Assembly: GCA_005408345.1 (NCBI GenBank)
Contig: SEMN01000079.1
Location: 1,488,001-1,552,000, forward strand
Source: Macquaria australasica
Lineage: Eukaryota > Chordata > Actinopteri > Centrarchiformes > Percichthyidae
Length of the DNA: 64,000 nucleotides
Reading direction: 5' to 3'
The notes under the pieces were generated by a model, which saw nothing but the letters and a program-made list of their open reading frames with translations, was not told the DNA's origin and made no database searches. Each line of letters starts with the position of its first letter. Position 1 is the first letter of the stretch. Below are positions 25,631-37,654 of this stretch, in pieces. The translations under genes and the position numbers were made by a program.

Positions 25631-26170
25631 TTTTCATATGTAGAACCGAGTGTAACACCATGAATGCTTTCAGGTAAAGGCTAAAAGTATGTGCCAATGT
25701 CCCCATTTGTACAATTCATTCTGTTGAGGCTACAAGAACATGCAAAATAGAGTGCGGCTCGGGCCACATATTTCTGTGTGAGCCTGACCTGAGCCCGACG
25801 CAGTTAATGTAAGCTGAAGAAAATCGAAATACCTCCATATTATCGATTTCCCTGCATGGTTTTCAGTTTAAATTTTTGTTTGAACCTGGCCCGACCTGCC
25901 AGGTCCCCACGGGTCCCATTGGGCTCGTGTCAGGTGTCTACCCTCTAATGCAAAACATACAAAAGAGTTTTTGGAGAGAGTGATTGGGGAGGCAGTGGGA
26001 TGTAGCCAGGAGACTATGACAGCAGGCTTTTTGGCCCACCTTTGAGTGTCCACCTTTGAAACTTTTGCCTTCAGACTTGGTCGGATGGTAGGACCTAGAT
26101 CTTTTGAAGCATACTGAAACCTTAAGGGTGATGAAGGTGCCCCTGTAAAGTTACAGTTTACATGAGACAA
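25631..26170 (+). repeat. Dispersed repeat, copy 1 of a pair (interrupted by a MITE)
   Basis: Shares phrases with 27829-28125 in the same orientation: AACCGAGTG-AACACCAT, CCCCATTTGTACRATTCAT, GGGATGYAGCCAGGAG and ACTTTTGCCTT-AGA. A 200-bp insertion (25748-25947) interrupts it. Family unknown. Confidence 0.6.
25748..25947. mobile_element. 200-bp hAT-type MITE with 8-bp target duplication
   Basis: The ends are TAGAGTG and CCCTCTA (reverse complement TAGAGGG). It is flanked on both sides by ATGCAAAA (25740-25747 and 25948-25955), a perfect 8-bp target-site duplication typical of hAT elements. The interior is rich in GGGCTCG/CGGGCC-like phrases and has no coding capacity. Confidence 0.8.
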
Positions 26171-27344
26171 AAGAACTAGTGTTTAGTGATGACACCAATG
26201 CTGGACTTTAGAGGGCTTTCAATGCCATTACACTGCCATATAATTAGGAATTTGTTCGTTCACAGGTCCCTCTGAGATGCATGTATTTGCGCCCATTTCC
26301 CAGAGGGTCAGAGCGACCTTCCACTTACAGGACGGTCAGTTCGCCCAGCAGGGCGGCCTGCTACCTGCTACCCTACATACTAGAAATGTATGATAAATCT
26401 GCACTATTAAGTGTCTTCCATGATGCATCAGAGGTGAAGTGACTGTGATGTTCATCTCTAGAGGCGTCTGAATCCCTGTGCCAAAGAGCAAGGTGATAAT
26501 TCACTTCTGAAGCCATTTTAGCACATACTACATTACTAGGCTGAAAAGATTGCTATGTCCGTCTTTGGGTCCAATGCACCTAGACAATTACAAAAGTAAG
26601 CCATGCATATCAGTCATGTGCTGGCTTGAAATAAAGCCCAGCCATCACAAAATGCACCCACATAACCTTGTTTGGGAAATTGGACACTCGTCACCTCTAA
26701 CTCATTACAGAGTGGTGTCACCTTCCATTTGTAAAAATCTCCATATTCTATTTCACTTCATATCACAATGATGAGTATGGGCAGGGTGGTCTGTGATGGC
26801 ATTCATATTCCAACCAAAAAAATCTCTCTCTACGTATTTGCTTTTTTCTCACACTCGGCATGTTAACAGTAATAAAGCATGAATACCCAGCAGAATAAAG
26901 AAGCAAGCTACTACTGATTATCACAATGTTCTTCTAAAAATGGACTGTATTAAAATACATGACCTTCTGCATTTGCGTGGTGGTTGTTGCAAGCTGTTTT
27001 AATTGTGCAATTGCAACAACAAGTGCAAAGTGGTAGGTCTCTGGCGCACGGACTGTCTGGCCGTCTCCAGGCACTGCTGCTATTTTGGTTCATGTATGTG
27101 CAGCAGCGTAAAGTGCAAAACGGCTGAGTGAAGTGGAATATAAGTACAAAACATTTTGTTATAAAAGAAAGTTGGAAAGGAGGCAATGGCTTACTGGATT
27201 GATGAGCTACTAATCCAACGTCTCCCACATAAATGACAGAATACCGAGTTATAACGTACCAGTCTGATGTGTGTCGAGGTGTGTGCAGTTATTTTGTAGC
27301 AGCCTGGTGTTGTTTGCATGTGATTTAATGAAGGTAAACACACT
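26171..27344. other. Unannotated stretch
   Basis: No gene or clear element recognised. Confidence 0.4.
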
Positions 27345-27489
27345 GAGCGGCTGTGCGTAATGGCACTGCGCTCTGACTGGGCACACAGATTTATCAACAT
27401 ACTGTATTTCCTGTTGCTTACAGGTGGCTGTAGGGATTTAATGAACTGAAGGAGAAGATTTTCATACAGTATAAAGCAGCTGTTCAATC
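27345..27489 (+). repeat. Unclassified repeat, copy 1 (inverted partner at 33.8 kb)
   Basis: Shares GCACTGCGCTC, CAGATTTATCAACATA, AGGTGGCTG, AACTGAAGGAGAAG and TTTTCATACAGTATAAAGCA with the reverse complement of 33831-33976. Unknown family. Confidence 0.6.
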
Positions 27490-27828
27490 AAAAAAGTTTA
27501 TTTACGACCATTATTCCATCACTGCTGTGCAGTTGATCCAAGTATTTAGTTTGCTCTTGTTGATAACTGCCAGCGAAGAGATGTTGCATTTATGGTTAGG
27601 ATGAATTATTTTGGTGAAGGTTAGGGTAAAGGCCTCAGTATGCTTCACACTAATTGCTTGTTGGATCATTGAACAGTGTCTAAAACCCCCTCCCCCCACA
27701 TCTTCATGCTGTTAGAATTGAGGGGGGCTGTACGCTGTGATTGGCCAAGGGAGCCAAGTTGAGAAAGTAGAAGGGGTTTGAACGAAAAGATTGCTTTCTT
27801 CATTCTTCACACAACTTATTTTGTCTCC

Positions 27829-28125
27829 TTTCATGTGAACAACCGAGTGCAACACCATAAATATCTTCAAAGAGATTGTAAGTAAATGTGTGCCACTATC
27901 CCCATTTGTACGATTCATCTCGTTAAGACTACAAAGATCCACAAAAGGCTCAGAGTTCTCAGAGAGAGATCAGGGAGGGAGTGGGATGCAGCCAGGAGGA
28001 CACTATGATATCAGGCTTCTTACCGTGCCTTGGAGTCTGGCCATCCAGAACAGGTACAACAACACTTTTGCCTTTAGATGTGGCTGGAAAACATGTTGTA
28101 CAAATTAGCTTGTTTCAGTTTTAGT
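27829..28125 (+). repeat. Dispersed repeat, copy 2 of a pair
   Basis: Collinear with 25631-26170 but lacking the 200-bp hAT MITE, so it gives the empty-site state around ATGCAAAA in approximate form. Confidence 0.6.
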
Positions 28126-29190
28126 GAACCCCTAAGGTTTTGGCCAACAAGTTCTTATACCTAAACGACAAATCGGTCATTAGTCATTGCCTTCCAGTGA
28201 CCTATGTAACTATGATTGGTTACAAGAACTATTCTTAGAGCGTTTTCTGATCTGATGCCCCTAATGTTAGTACGACATTGTTCATCAGGGCCTTCAAAAC
28301 CACAAGGCATTCAGAGTGCTTTACATAAGACACAAAATGCATTAAGAAAAGAAACACAAGGCAATATAAAACGACACATTTAAATAGGATTTAGTGTTAG
28401 GATTTAGATTTAGTGTAAAACGCAAGCATGGTTCACACAGTTTAGATATCTTATGCATTTCAGATGAAAAACATTACATTTTTTCACGCAAATAGCAACA
28501 AATTTTCTGTGAAGTCAGGCTGAATGGCAACTAACACATCAGTGTGCATGTGCCATAGTGCCAAATTATGCAACATGAACATTGATAATGGCATAGGTAG
28601 ACTAAATCGCCATTTGAACAGAAAAAAGCACAGTACAACAGATAACACATCCTCAGTGGAAACAGCATGTTTCCAGTCTGGTCTGGTCTCCTCTTGGGTG
28701 ACAGCTCTCCCTGGACAGAACTGGGCTGCTCTTCTCAACTCTGAAAACAGAAGGCATCCCCCAGGTTCAAAGACCTCGGAGCACTTCACCACAGCCTAAT
28801 GAGGATTAATACCTTACACCGAGGAAGCACATGGCAAAAATATCAGGCCCCATGGGATGTGGACTAAATATGACAGGCCCAAAGACTTCTTGGCCCTCAA
28901 GGATCACACAGAGGGATCTCAAAGGTTTGCCAATTGAGGAAGTGTGCTGGGGGAGATACATGTGGAAATTTAGGAAATAGCATGCTGTCAGCTAAAAGTA
29001 AAGATACTGCAAATGGTTGAAACAACCAGTTTCGGTCACTCCAAATGGTAGTAGTACAAATGCAAACCTGGCTAACTACTACTACTAAAAATACCAATGA
29101 ACAATACCCTAAAGCCATCCCTTCTATCAAAGGGGTATTATTAAGGTGTACTTAGTCCCATCTGACAGGGCTGTGGGGGTTTGTTGGACA
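28126..29190. other. Unannotated stretch
   Basis: No gene recognised. The opposing ORFs at 28484-28799 lack motifs. Confidence 0.35.
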
Positions 29191-29192
29191 AA

Positions 29193-29208
29193 AAAGGTTG
29201 GGAACCAC
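29193..29208. mobile_element. hAT-like terminus
   Basis: GGTTGGGAACCACTG is the reverse complement of CAGTGGTTCCCAACC, the classic end of many vertebrate hAT elements. The other end was not located. Confidence 0.4.
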
Positions 29209-30108
29209 TGATCTAAAGCAACCCATTCCCACCAGAAAATAAATACTGTATAAATAAAAGAAATAAGAATGATTCAATAAAAGTACACCAAATCAAAATT
29301 ATATAAATTTAAAAAAATTAAATTATACTCAACATTGTAACTTAGTAACAATCCAATATTATGCGATACTGTGTTTATCATTAATACAACTACAAATTGA
29401 CCTTTTATTTTAGAATTTAGTAACTTTCTAATTTCTAAATGATAACTTAGCATGTCATAATTATGAGATAATATATAAAATAATATAAAATATAACATTA
29501 GATCATACCCAAAGGAAACCTTTTGGTAAAAATTACACAGGTCTCTTGTATTATATTGCATGTCTCTTAAATATATGGAAACAAAGCATGCAGCTCAACT
29601 GTGTAAGTAGCTTAACCCTCTTTATAATGCTTGTTCTAAGCTTGGTTATGTTTTACTTTGTTTATGTTTTTGTCTTTTTCATCTTATGTTGGTAATTTGT
29701 ATACATTTGTTTTGCTGTTTGTTACTTTAAATGTATCACTGCCTTTTTAGGTCATATAAAAATAACCTTAATTTGTATAATGCAACAAAGTTACAAAGTG
29801 CTTCTCAAAAAAAACCCCCATGCCATAACAATAACATAGAACAACAAGAAAATAATTTGGAAAGTACAAAGTGGTTCGATCCATAAAGACTTACCGAATT
29901 AATCAAATGAAGTAGAAACAGACAGGTCACAGGAATGCCACTTAAAGCAGAAATGCATGTTTATTAAAAAATGTTAAAGGAAGTAACTAAGGCTAATTTC
30001 AACAGGGAGAGTGTTTCAGGGTTTGGGGGCCTGAGACCAAACAAACGATAGCTAGAGTGGGGTATTACTAGTAGTTTTGTTGCAGGATGTAAGGTTGTGT
30101 GTGGGGTG
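29209..30108. other. AT-rich unannotated stretch
   Basis: Very AT-rich at 29220-29580. The 95-codon minus ORF there is low complexity. No gene called. Confidence 0.4.
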
Positions 30109-30396
30109 TGTTACGACCGGCTCGAAGGCCGCAACATAAGGAGGGACACCACACCAGGTTAACTGCAAAAATAACAGATTATTGTAACAGAACAAACAAA
30201 GTAAATTAGGAGAACAAAACAAAGGAGATTGGTCTTGTGCCAGGGAGTGAGAGAGTGAGGGCAGCAAGGAGCCACTTACAGTATATAGAGTCAGCCCACA
30301 ACTTCACACAGGTGTGTTCTGTTAGGTGCCAGGGAGCTGCACCTAGAACACAGAACAGACACAAACAACAACAACAACACAGAATGACACGTAACA
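30109..30396 (-). mobile_element. Solo LTR with 4-bp target duplication
   Basis: The 288-bp block begins TGTTACG and ends CGTAACA, the short inverted repeat typical of LTR ends. GGTG flanks it at 30105-30108 and 30397-30400. On the minus strand there is a TATA-like CTCTATATACTG, which suggests this orientation. No internal retroelement sequence accompanies it, so it is a solo LTR left by recombination. Confidence 0.65.
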
Positions 30397-32196
30397 GGTG
30401 GAATGTATGGGCACAAAAGCTTACAAATGTATGCTGTAGCCAGACCATGGAATCCATTCCTGGTGTGAACTGACTTCCAAGTTTCCCTCGTGATTTGCTT
30501 TTGGTCTCCCTAAAGTCTGCAGAGGTCAGGAGTCCTAGCAGCCTGATGCTGGGTCCCTCGTCCAGCTGTCTGAGGCCAAGCAGATGGTTCCAGAGGAGGC
30601 CATTTGCAACACAACATCACACAGTCACATGGCAAAAGAAACTGGCCGTGACAAAGCCTGAAAATAAATACACTGACCTCAACCGGTGGAAGGACATTGC
30701 CGTGGTTACATGTGTGTGATTTGGCCTGGCTGCTGGCAGTCTTGCTCTGGCGCAAGCTTTACACAGCTGGACGACTCTAGAGGACACCAGGACCGGCGCA
30801 TTGGTCAGCCAAAGCATTGACCCGCGGCCCTGACTGCGTTCCCCGCAGACTCAGCTGCACTACGCTCCCTGAGCACTGCCACTCTCTATACTTGTAGTCT
30901 AGGCAGCGATCCAAGAGATGTCGGTGTTGCAGCGGAGCAGAGCCTCTCAAACAGATTGTAAATGTAGGTGTAAACAATGACAAAGCCAGATACAGCAGTC
31001 CAATGCTGCTGTGATTTTTTTTACCTGTATTTACACGAGCTAGGTCTGCTGAGCAGAATGTTCTGCTTTTGTTCTCTCCCACTTTGTAGTACACAATTAC
31101 ACCAGGGAGCTGCCTGCTATAAGTTTCCCTACTTTGCAGTTTTCACCGGAGCAGTTGGAGTCTTATTGTCTTGTTATAAGGGAGAACTCCAGATTGTGAT
31201 CCTGGGGAACCACACCAGCAATCGTTTGATCAAATACTACCTAATCTCCAATCTTCTGTTGCTTTAGGAAATTAAAAAAATGATGCTTTATGCAGCAATT
31301 CTCCTGCAAACTCTATCTTGCTGACAAATATTACTCTAGTGCATTCAAATAACACAGTACACAGTTTGCCATCGGAGAATGTTCTAAGGTAAATTTTTCC
31401 AATCAGAGGCAGACAGGTGAAACAATGAGCCCTGCAGACTGATGGAAACGTGGCACTGCGACGTTAGCGCAGCTGTCATAAACACTGTTGTGTATTAATT
31501 GTGTTTCTGTCACACACAAGTTAATTACAAGCACCCCGGATGAGGCTGTGGGGTCCACTCCCCTTTCCTCTCATTGTGTCACATTTCATTTCATTTCACC
31601 AAACATTTAAATAGGTGCCGCGCTTGTTGTCTTTGCAGCTTCGGATCACTGTCATTCTGCCAAACGAGCACAACAAATGCACTCTCCTCCTAGTCCCGTC
31701 CAGCCCAAGCTGTGTTTCACATCGACACAAACTCAATTATTGTCAGTAATTACAAGTATCTTGGGGTGTTTGAGTGGAGGCTGAATTACAAAAGCTGCAA
31801 AACATGGATTAAATAGCTTGAGCTCTTGATGGGAGGAGAGGGTGCCGTTAAACTGTCTCTCAGATTCAATTGGCCTAATGTCTCTAAAGCTAGTGGTATG
31901 GCCAGCCGTCTTTGTGGTCAGTTTGAACAAATATCTCACCCTTCTCTTCACTCACAGGGCACAAAAGTGCTCACCATCACGTCAGCTCTGCAAAGGCCCA
32001 GCCACTACGGGATAAAATGTGTTACATAACAACGGGCACAGAACATCACTCATGGACATGAATGTAAGCTCTTGACCCTGTAGCCAATTTCAAATTATTT
32101 TGATATAAGAGTTCTTTCTGGTATTGACAGTGACAATTTATGTAACACATGCAAGGTTTGCTGCTTGACATAGTATTTCAATCAGGAGAGACTTAG
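30397..32196. other. Unannotated stretch
   Basis: No gene or clear repeat recognised. ORFs on both strands at 30.5-31.3 kb lack motifs. Confidence 0.35.
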
Positions 32197-32731
32197 GCTT
32201 TGTTCAGACTGCAGGCAAATCAGAATTGTTTCTCAAATCAGATCTGTCCGCACTGTCTGAGTGATCAGATCGGATTTGTGTGTCCAGACATCACCATCCT
32301 ATCTGCATAGGTTGCTGTGGTAACGATTTAGGCGTCAGTAACTACGTAAGCTGGTAATGCGGCTTTCCAACGCAGATCCATAAGAAATGGAGATCCATCA
32401 TTTCGCCCTCCAAACAATTGTGCTGTCAAGTTGAGGTGCAGAATTCCTCCATTGCACCAGACAAACTCTGGATTTGACATTGTTGTTGTTGTGTGTCATG
32501 TTGTGAAGGACACAAAAGACACTTTGAAATCTGATTTGAACCGACAGAGTGTCTGGACATCTGATTATAATCACATTTCAAACCACCTCTAAATGTGGCT
32601 TGGATCTGATTTGCAAAAATCACATTTCATGTGTTTTTTGTTTTTTTTTGCTGTCCAGACTTTCTTAAATCAGTCTGGATAAAATCTGGATATGCCAAAA
32701 CGTGGATTTGGGCTGGCAGTCTGAACAAGGC
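32197..32731. mobile_element. Non-coding inverted-repeat element (MITE)
   Basis: The left end is GCTTTGTTCAGACTGC and the right end is GCAGTCTGAACAAGGC, which differ by one base as inverted repeats. The interior is rich in short phrases such as CAGATCGGATTTG and GTCTGGA. CTTAG/TTTAG flank it but a clear target duplication is not certain. No coding capacity. Confidence 0.6.
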
Positions 32732-32969
32732 TTTAGTTAAGAGTGATGAGTGAATGTATTAACATTGGTGTACAATAAAATTAAGATATTTGAAGAGTGG
32801 GCATGCCATGAGTTGACAGTCTTGACATCTCCCCGATGGAGTCTAGACACTGGTGGTGATGATGAAGGGATGAAGAGAATGGCTAAAGATCTGGATGGAT
32901 GTGATGTGGGGCGGGACTTAGATGAGTAAGGAGCCCTGGGAGCCAGATGTGATGAGAAATTAGTTAAAT

Positions 32970-33632
32970 CAGGAAGACTATCTTTGTGCCTCATCCATCC
33001 CCCCCCCCCAATTAGCTGATTATGGGCGTTTTCTCTCTCACTTATCCAACCAGATTTAGCCACGATTTCCATCTGCCAATCATGTTGTTGCTGTCAAACT
33101 TTAAATCTGTTCTCCTCTCACTTGCTGTCAGCTGTCATTTCAGTGCAGATTCGTTGCGAACCTCCTCCACCCCATTCACCTGCAGCTCTGGGTTGAGCTC
33201 ATCAGAAGTCCACTCCTCATCAGATCCAAATCTTCAGCATCCTTCCACCACCACCACCGGTGTCTAGACTCCATCGAGGGGGTGTCCTATACTGCTCACG
33301 GCTTCTCTATCCCCCTTAAAATGTGATGATGTCATGATGGGGGTCTAATCGCCAAAGACTCTTCACATTTCTCATCTTTATTATGCATGTGTCAATAAAT
33401 ATTTGTTCACTCATGCTGAAGTCTCTCCTGGTTGAATTGGAGATGAATGGGGTGGAGGAGGGCCACACCAACAGCAACGATACGATTGGCTCATGGAGGT
33501 TGTGGCAAAATCTGGTTGGTTAAACGGAAAGAGTGAATGCCCATAATCAGCTGAATGAGTTGGAAGCAGGAAATAGGGCGAGAGAACATGTGAATGAATG
33601 AGAGCATAGATAGTCTTCCTAAATGCTAAGCT
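32970..33632. repeat. Long imperfect inverted repeat (~200-bp arms)
   Basis: The left arm (about 32970-33175) and the reverse complement of 33455-33632 share AGGAAGACTATCT, AGCTGATTATGGGC, CCAACCAGATTT-GCCAC and CCTCCTCCACCCCATTCA in the same order. The spacer holds GTGTCTAGACTCCATCG, itself repeated inverted near 32835. Confidence 0.6.
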
Positions 33633-33830
33633 TCATAACAGAGCCATGGGTCTGGTGAAGACTTTCTGGAAGTCCACAGAAAGTGTGAACGTGCCTGCAA
33701 GTCCAGTGAGGTCCAGACATTTGCATTCAACCATAGTGGCTAAAGTTTCGAGCTGCTGCCCCTTTACCCACTTTGGCTGAAGTGTTCCTCCGGATCAAAC
33801 AAATGATTTTTGTGCTGGTACGACTGCTGC

Positions 33831-33976
33831 CCACAGCTGCTTTATACTGTATGAAAAGCTTCTCCTTCAGTTCACTAAATCCATGCAGCCACCTAAAGGC
33901 AGCAGGACACATATGTTGATAAATCTGCTGCCTCGGATTTGAGAAGTGAGCGCAGTGGCATTACACACGGCCGTAC
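33831..33976 (-). repeat. Unclassified repeat, copy 2 (inverted partner of 27.3 kb)
   Basis: Reverse complement of the 27345-27489 repeat, about 80-85 % similar by eye. A short minus-strand ORF across it (FRWLHGFSELKEKLFIQYKA) is partly kept in copy 1. Confidence 0.55.
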
Positions 33977-34229
33977 ACATTCGAATAAACTGGACAAGAC
34001 TGTTTATTACTGATTTCATCACATTTTATGACTTATCTCATACAATGTCAGCTCACAGATGCTCAACAAGGTAAACTTATAATAAACTGACTGAAAAAGT
34101 AAAAGCTAACATCAGGTTAACCCTTACCCACGGGGCAAAACATCTTATCAGTGAGGAGGAGGATAGAGAGAGAAAAGGTAAGAACATCCAGCCTTCAAGT
34201 CTTCAAGTCTCACAGGGAGTAATCACTTA

Positions 34230-34560
34230 CCACAAACCATTTAACACCTTAAGATCTCTGCTGGTACACCCTAAAGACAGGACTCCCTCTAAGAGGAAGA
34301 CTGCCATTGTGCATGACCTCGTCATGACATCACACGTGACAGCTGTGGGAAACACTACATCAGAGAAACAGCAAGGACCCTGGACAAAAGACTGAATGAA
34401 CACCAGAAACAGACAACAGCAGCTGTCTGTGAACACAAAACCAAAACCAGTCACAGCATCCTCTTTGAAGACCTTTCAAAGGTCATCAACCAGGACTCAG
34501 TGGACAGCCGCAGAATTATCAAGGAGGACATTCATGTCTGACACCAAAGGACATCTATGA
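34230..34560 (+). pseudogene. Penelope-like element remnant (GIY-YIG domain)
   Basis: With one frameshift near 34325, the plus strand reads PFNTLRSLLVHPKDRTPSKR, then a Cys-containing stretch, GKHYIRETARTLDKRLNEH, and finally KVINQDSVDSRRIIKEDIHV. This is the linker and GIY-YIG nuclease of Penelope-like elements: the RSLLVHPKD motif, the Y-I-R-E-T core with Arg, and a C-terminal conserved Glu region. The reverse transcriptase is missing. Frameshift and stops make it dead. Confidence 0.65.
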
Positions 34561-34849
34561 AAAAGCTAGATATATAGATTATCGTATTTCCGGATGGACA
34601 ATAGGTCAGTTTTATATATAAATATGCAGTTCTAACATGAATAAACGCTATTTTCTTTATTTTGAAAATATTGCTAGTTAATTCTTTTTTATTCTCTCCC
34701 ATCTGCTCTGGTGGCTGGTTGCTGGTTGGTTGCAGCCACCTGAACAGTGAATGACAACCACCAAAATTCAAATACCAGATAACAGATTCGGAGAAGACAG
34801 ACGCAGAGTAAAGAACAATGATCCGTGTATCACATTGACAGACCTCTCA

Positions 34850-35178
34850 GGCATGTCTGAAGTTTTAAACAAGTTCCTAAGAGTCGAGAGTGATGGTATT
34901 TAAACTCGGTACGCTGTTTGTAAGACGTGTAAAGTAGTTATCAAATACACCAATGACTCGGGGAAGAGTGGCACACTTCAGACCCACTTGTGAAGTTGTG
35001 AAGCAAAATGCAAAAAATAAACACAACACAGGAACAGGATGGGACAGGACTCATTCTTCTAGGATTGGTGCAGGACAGGAATTTATTTTTACTCTGTCAT
35101 GGGATTGGGACAGTACAGGAGTATTTTGTGGGAGTTGGATGGGACAGGAGTGAAAATCCACTCCTGTGTCACCCTCTA
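34850..35178 (+). pseudogene. hAT transposase BED-finger remnant with hAT-like right end
   Basis: Around 34905-35000 the plus strand encodes YAVCKTCKVVIKYTNDSGK then SGTLQTHL, the CxxC...H pattern of a BED zinc finger from a hAT transposase. An in-frame stop precedes it (GI*TRY). Next comes a GGGACAGGA-rich segment ending CACCCTCTA at 35178, similar to the right end of the 25.7-kb MITE (TACCCTCTA). The catalytic transposase domain is absent. The left end was not located. Confidence 0.5.
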
Positions 35179-37595
35179 ATTGATCTGAGCATTCACTCTG
35201 ACGGGATTCACATCCATGCTTGCTGACCCAAATCACACACTTTTCTGAAATACCCTAGGCTTTATTATAATTTTTATTAGACCACATTCAGTTGCCTTTG
35301 TTATAAAATATATGACATGATAGTGTTAACTGCAAGGTAAACACTGTTGTGTGTGTAAGGACTAGCTAATCAAGCTAAATTAATAATTTTAAATAGATTT
35401 AAAAAATCTTCAAACAGATTGAAAAAGTATGATAATGAAGATAACGTGGTTAGCATATACCTGTAGGTATAAACCAGGACAAAGTGTAAAAGTGTAAGAC
35501 TTTCATTACATATTGCCATTCTGGTTTCTGCATAAATATTTGCTTATCTGAATATATCATCTTAACAGCTTTTTATGGCTACAACTTCAAAAGATGATAG
35601 AGGGAATGTTCAAAAAGCTCTGTGTGGAAAACAGGTTACAATTAGGTCAGTGTGCTGTATTGCAGAGATGTGAAATAAAAAACCCTGAGGGTGTGTTTTC
35701 TTTTGAGACTGCCGCACCGCACCACTTCTAAAACAGAGCCTCCTCTGTTAGGAAATTAGAATAGCTAATATAATAATACAGTATAATAATGGTCTATAAT
35801 CTAATTCAAAGAGGAGGTTTAGCTCTTCTAATACATGGTTTGTGAACAAAGTTAAATTCATTAAAAATAACTGAACATGCCACGAAAGATTTACTATAAT
35901 GCACTTTAAGTCGAATATGCAATCAAGCAGAACAAATAAGTGCTGCAATAAGTGTGCTCTTGAATGTATTATATTCACATTACAAACCATTCATTCTGAG
36001 GTGGTCAGCATGTGCGTGCCACATACTGTCAGCCACCTCTGACTCGTGAGGCTTATCATCACATCTGCCTGTTAAACCAAAACATGCATGAGTCACTTCC
36101 TCAGAGGCGGGTAAAAACACCTCGGAGCTAACAGACTTCTGCCTCTTTTATAAGCTCCTGCCTCACTACTTCACAGAAGCTCTCCTCCTGCAGCAGGAAG
36201 CAGCTTCTAGAAGAAGTGCTTTTTAATGTGAGAGACATATGCCGGCTGTCCCGAGAGAGCAGTAATCTGATTTAAATTCAGACGGCAGGATTATTATCAC
36301 ATGTTAAGCAGCCCGGGATTCCAGAGGAGCTCCATGCACACAGCATTGTAGATATGTGACAGCATACACATACATGTAGACATATACTGTACATATACAT
36401 ACATGTATGTACCTCCTCTCACTCTCAAATTCAAACTCAAATTTACTTTACTGGTAGACTTAAATAAAGTTCAGCATCACCAAAGCAGGTTGTACAAGGT
36501 TAATAAAGTAGTTTTGTGACTCAAAATGTTTTAAAGAAAAGAAAGAGACAACAAATGGTATGCACAATACTATGTAGTGTACTATAATAAAAGATTGAGA
36601 ACAAATAAATTGAAAATCCTACCTTCTTGACAGACATAATGTTCAGTTTTTGTAGAAACAGAGAGATTTGAGTAGAAAGTTCTAAGTTTGACAAAATAAT
36701 CTTCACTCAAGGTCAACAACCTTTTCCTAGAGTATTCAACTGCATGTCATGGTCATTATTAGCAATGAATTGGCGCACTTCTCATCACATTACCTACATT
36801 TTAGAGGCAAGAAAGCAAATAAGCGTATTACCCAAAAATGTCAAATTCCTTTAAAGGCAACAGGACATAAACATTATGGGAAGAATGGGGGCTCAATAGG
36901 GGCCCAGAGCTCACTTCTGCACTGGGGCCCCCTAGCGGGTTAATCCAGCCCACACTCAACTTTATCGTCATTTTGGAGGATGTAGTTTGTGGAGCTGTTG
37001 AATTGTTATACTGAGAGGTGTTTCTAATATTTACTCTACTCTCATTGATATAAATGGGTAATTTGCAAGGGGGAACTATGGTTGTCACTGACTACTGAGG
37101 GCCTAACCAATCAGTAGCAAGTGACATATCCATCTATCATAATTTCATTCAGTCAACATGGAAGCTCTGTTAGCGATTGCTAGAAGCACTTAATGTTTTT
37201 CATGACAATTGAAGAAATATGCCAATGTTGTTATTTCTGTAGATTGATTTGCAGAAACCTGTACAGCTTCGTCCATCTCATCCACAATTGTTGTTTCTGA
37301 GGCCATTTTTCTGACGTAATTCTTAATGCATGTAGCTAGGTAGCTGTGAAGAAAGATGACTTCCACACTTTTATTTCAACCTACAGAGCTCTGATTGGTC
37401 GACTGTTTCTCCAAATGGCAGAAATAGTGGTTAATAATGGTTAATAATAATAATAATTTCATTCAATCCACTTTAATTCTATATTCTCAGGTTTCAGTCA
37501 GTATTCTCAAACTCTTATTCATATTCTCTAGATTTTATTACATATTTTCAGCTCAATTTTCTGATGATTTGTTTTTCCCAAAATTGTACAAAAAC

Positions 37596-37597
<2 letters not shown>
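35179..37597. other. Unannotated stretch
   Basis: No gene recognised. AT-rich; a GC-richer patch at 36870-36960 has no motif. Confidence 0.4.

Positions 37598-37651
<54 letters not shown>
37598..37651. repeat. (GT)n(AT)n microsatellite
   Basis: A short GTGTGT run followed by ~22 AT dinucleotides. It creates a run of alternating Tyr/Ile in the 203-codon overlapping ORF, which is not a gene. Confidence 0.95.
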
Positions 37652-37654
<3 letters not shown>

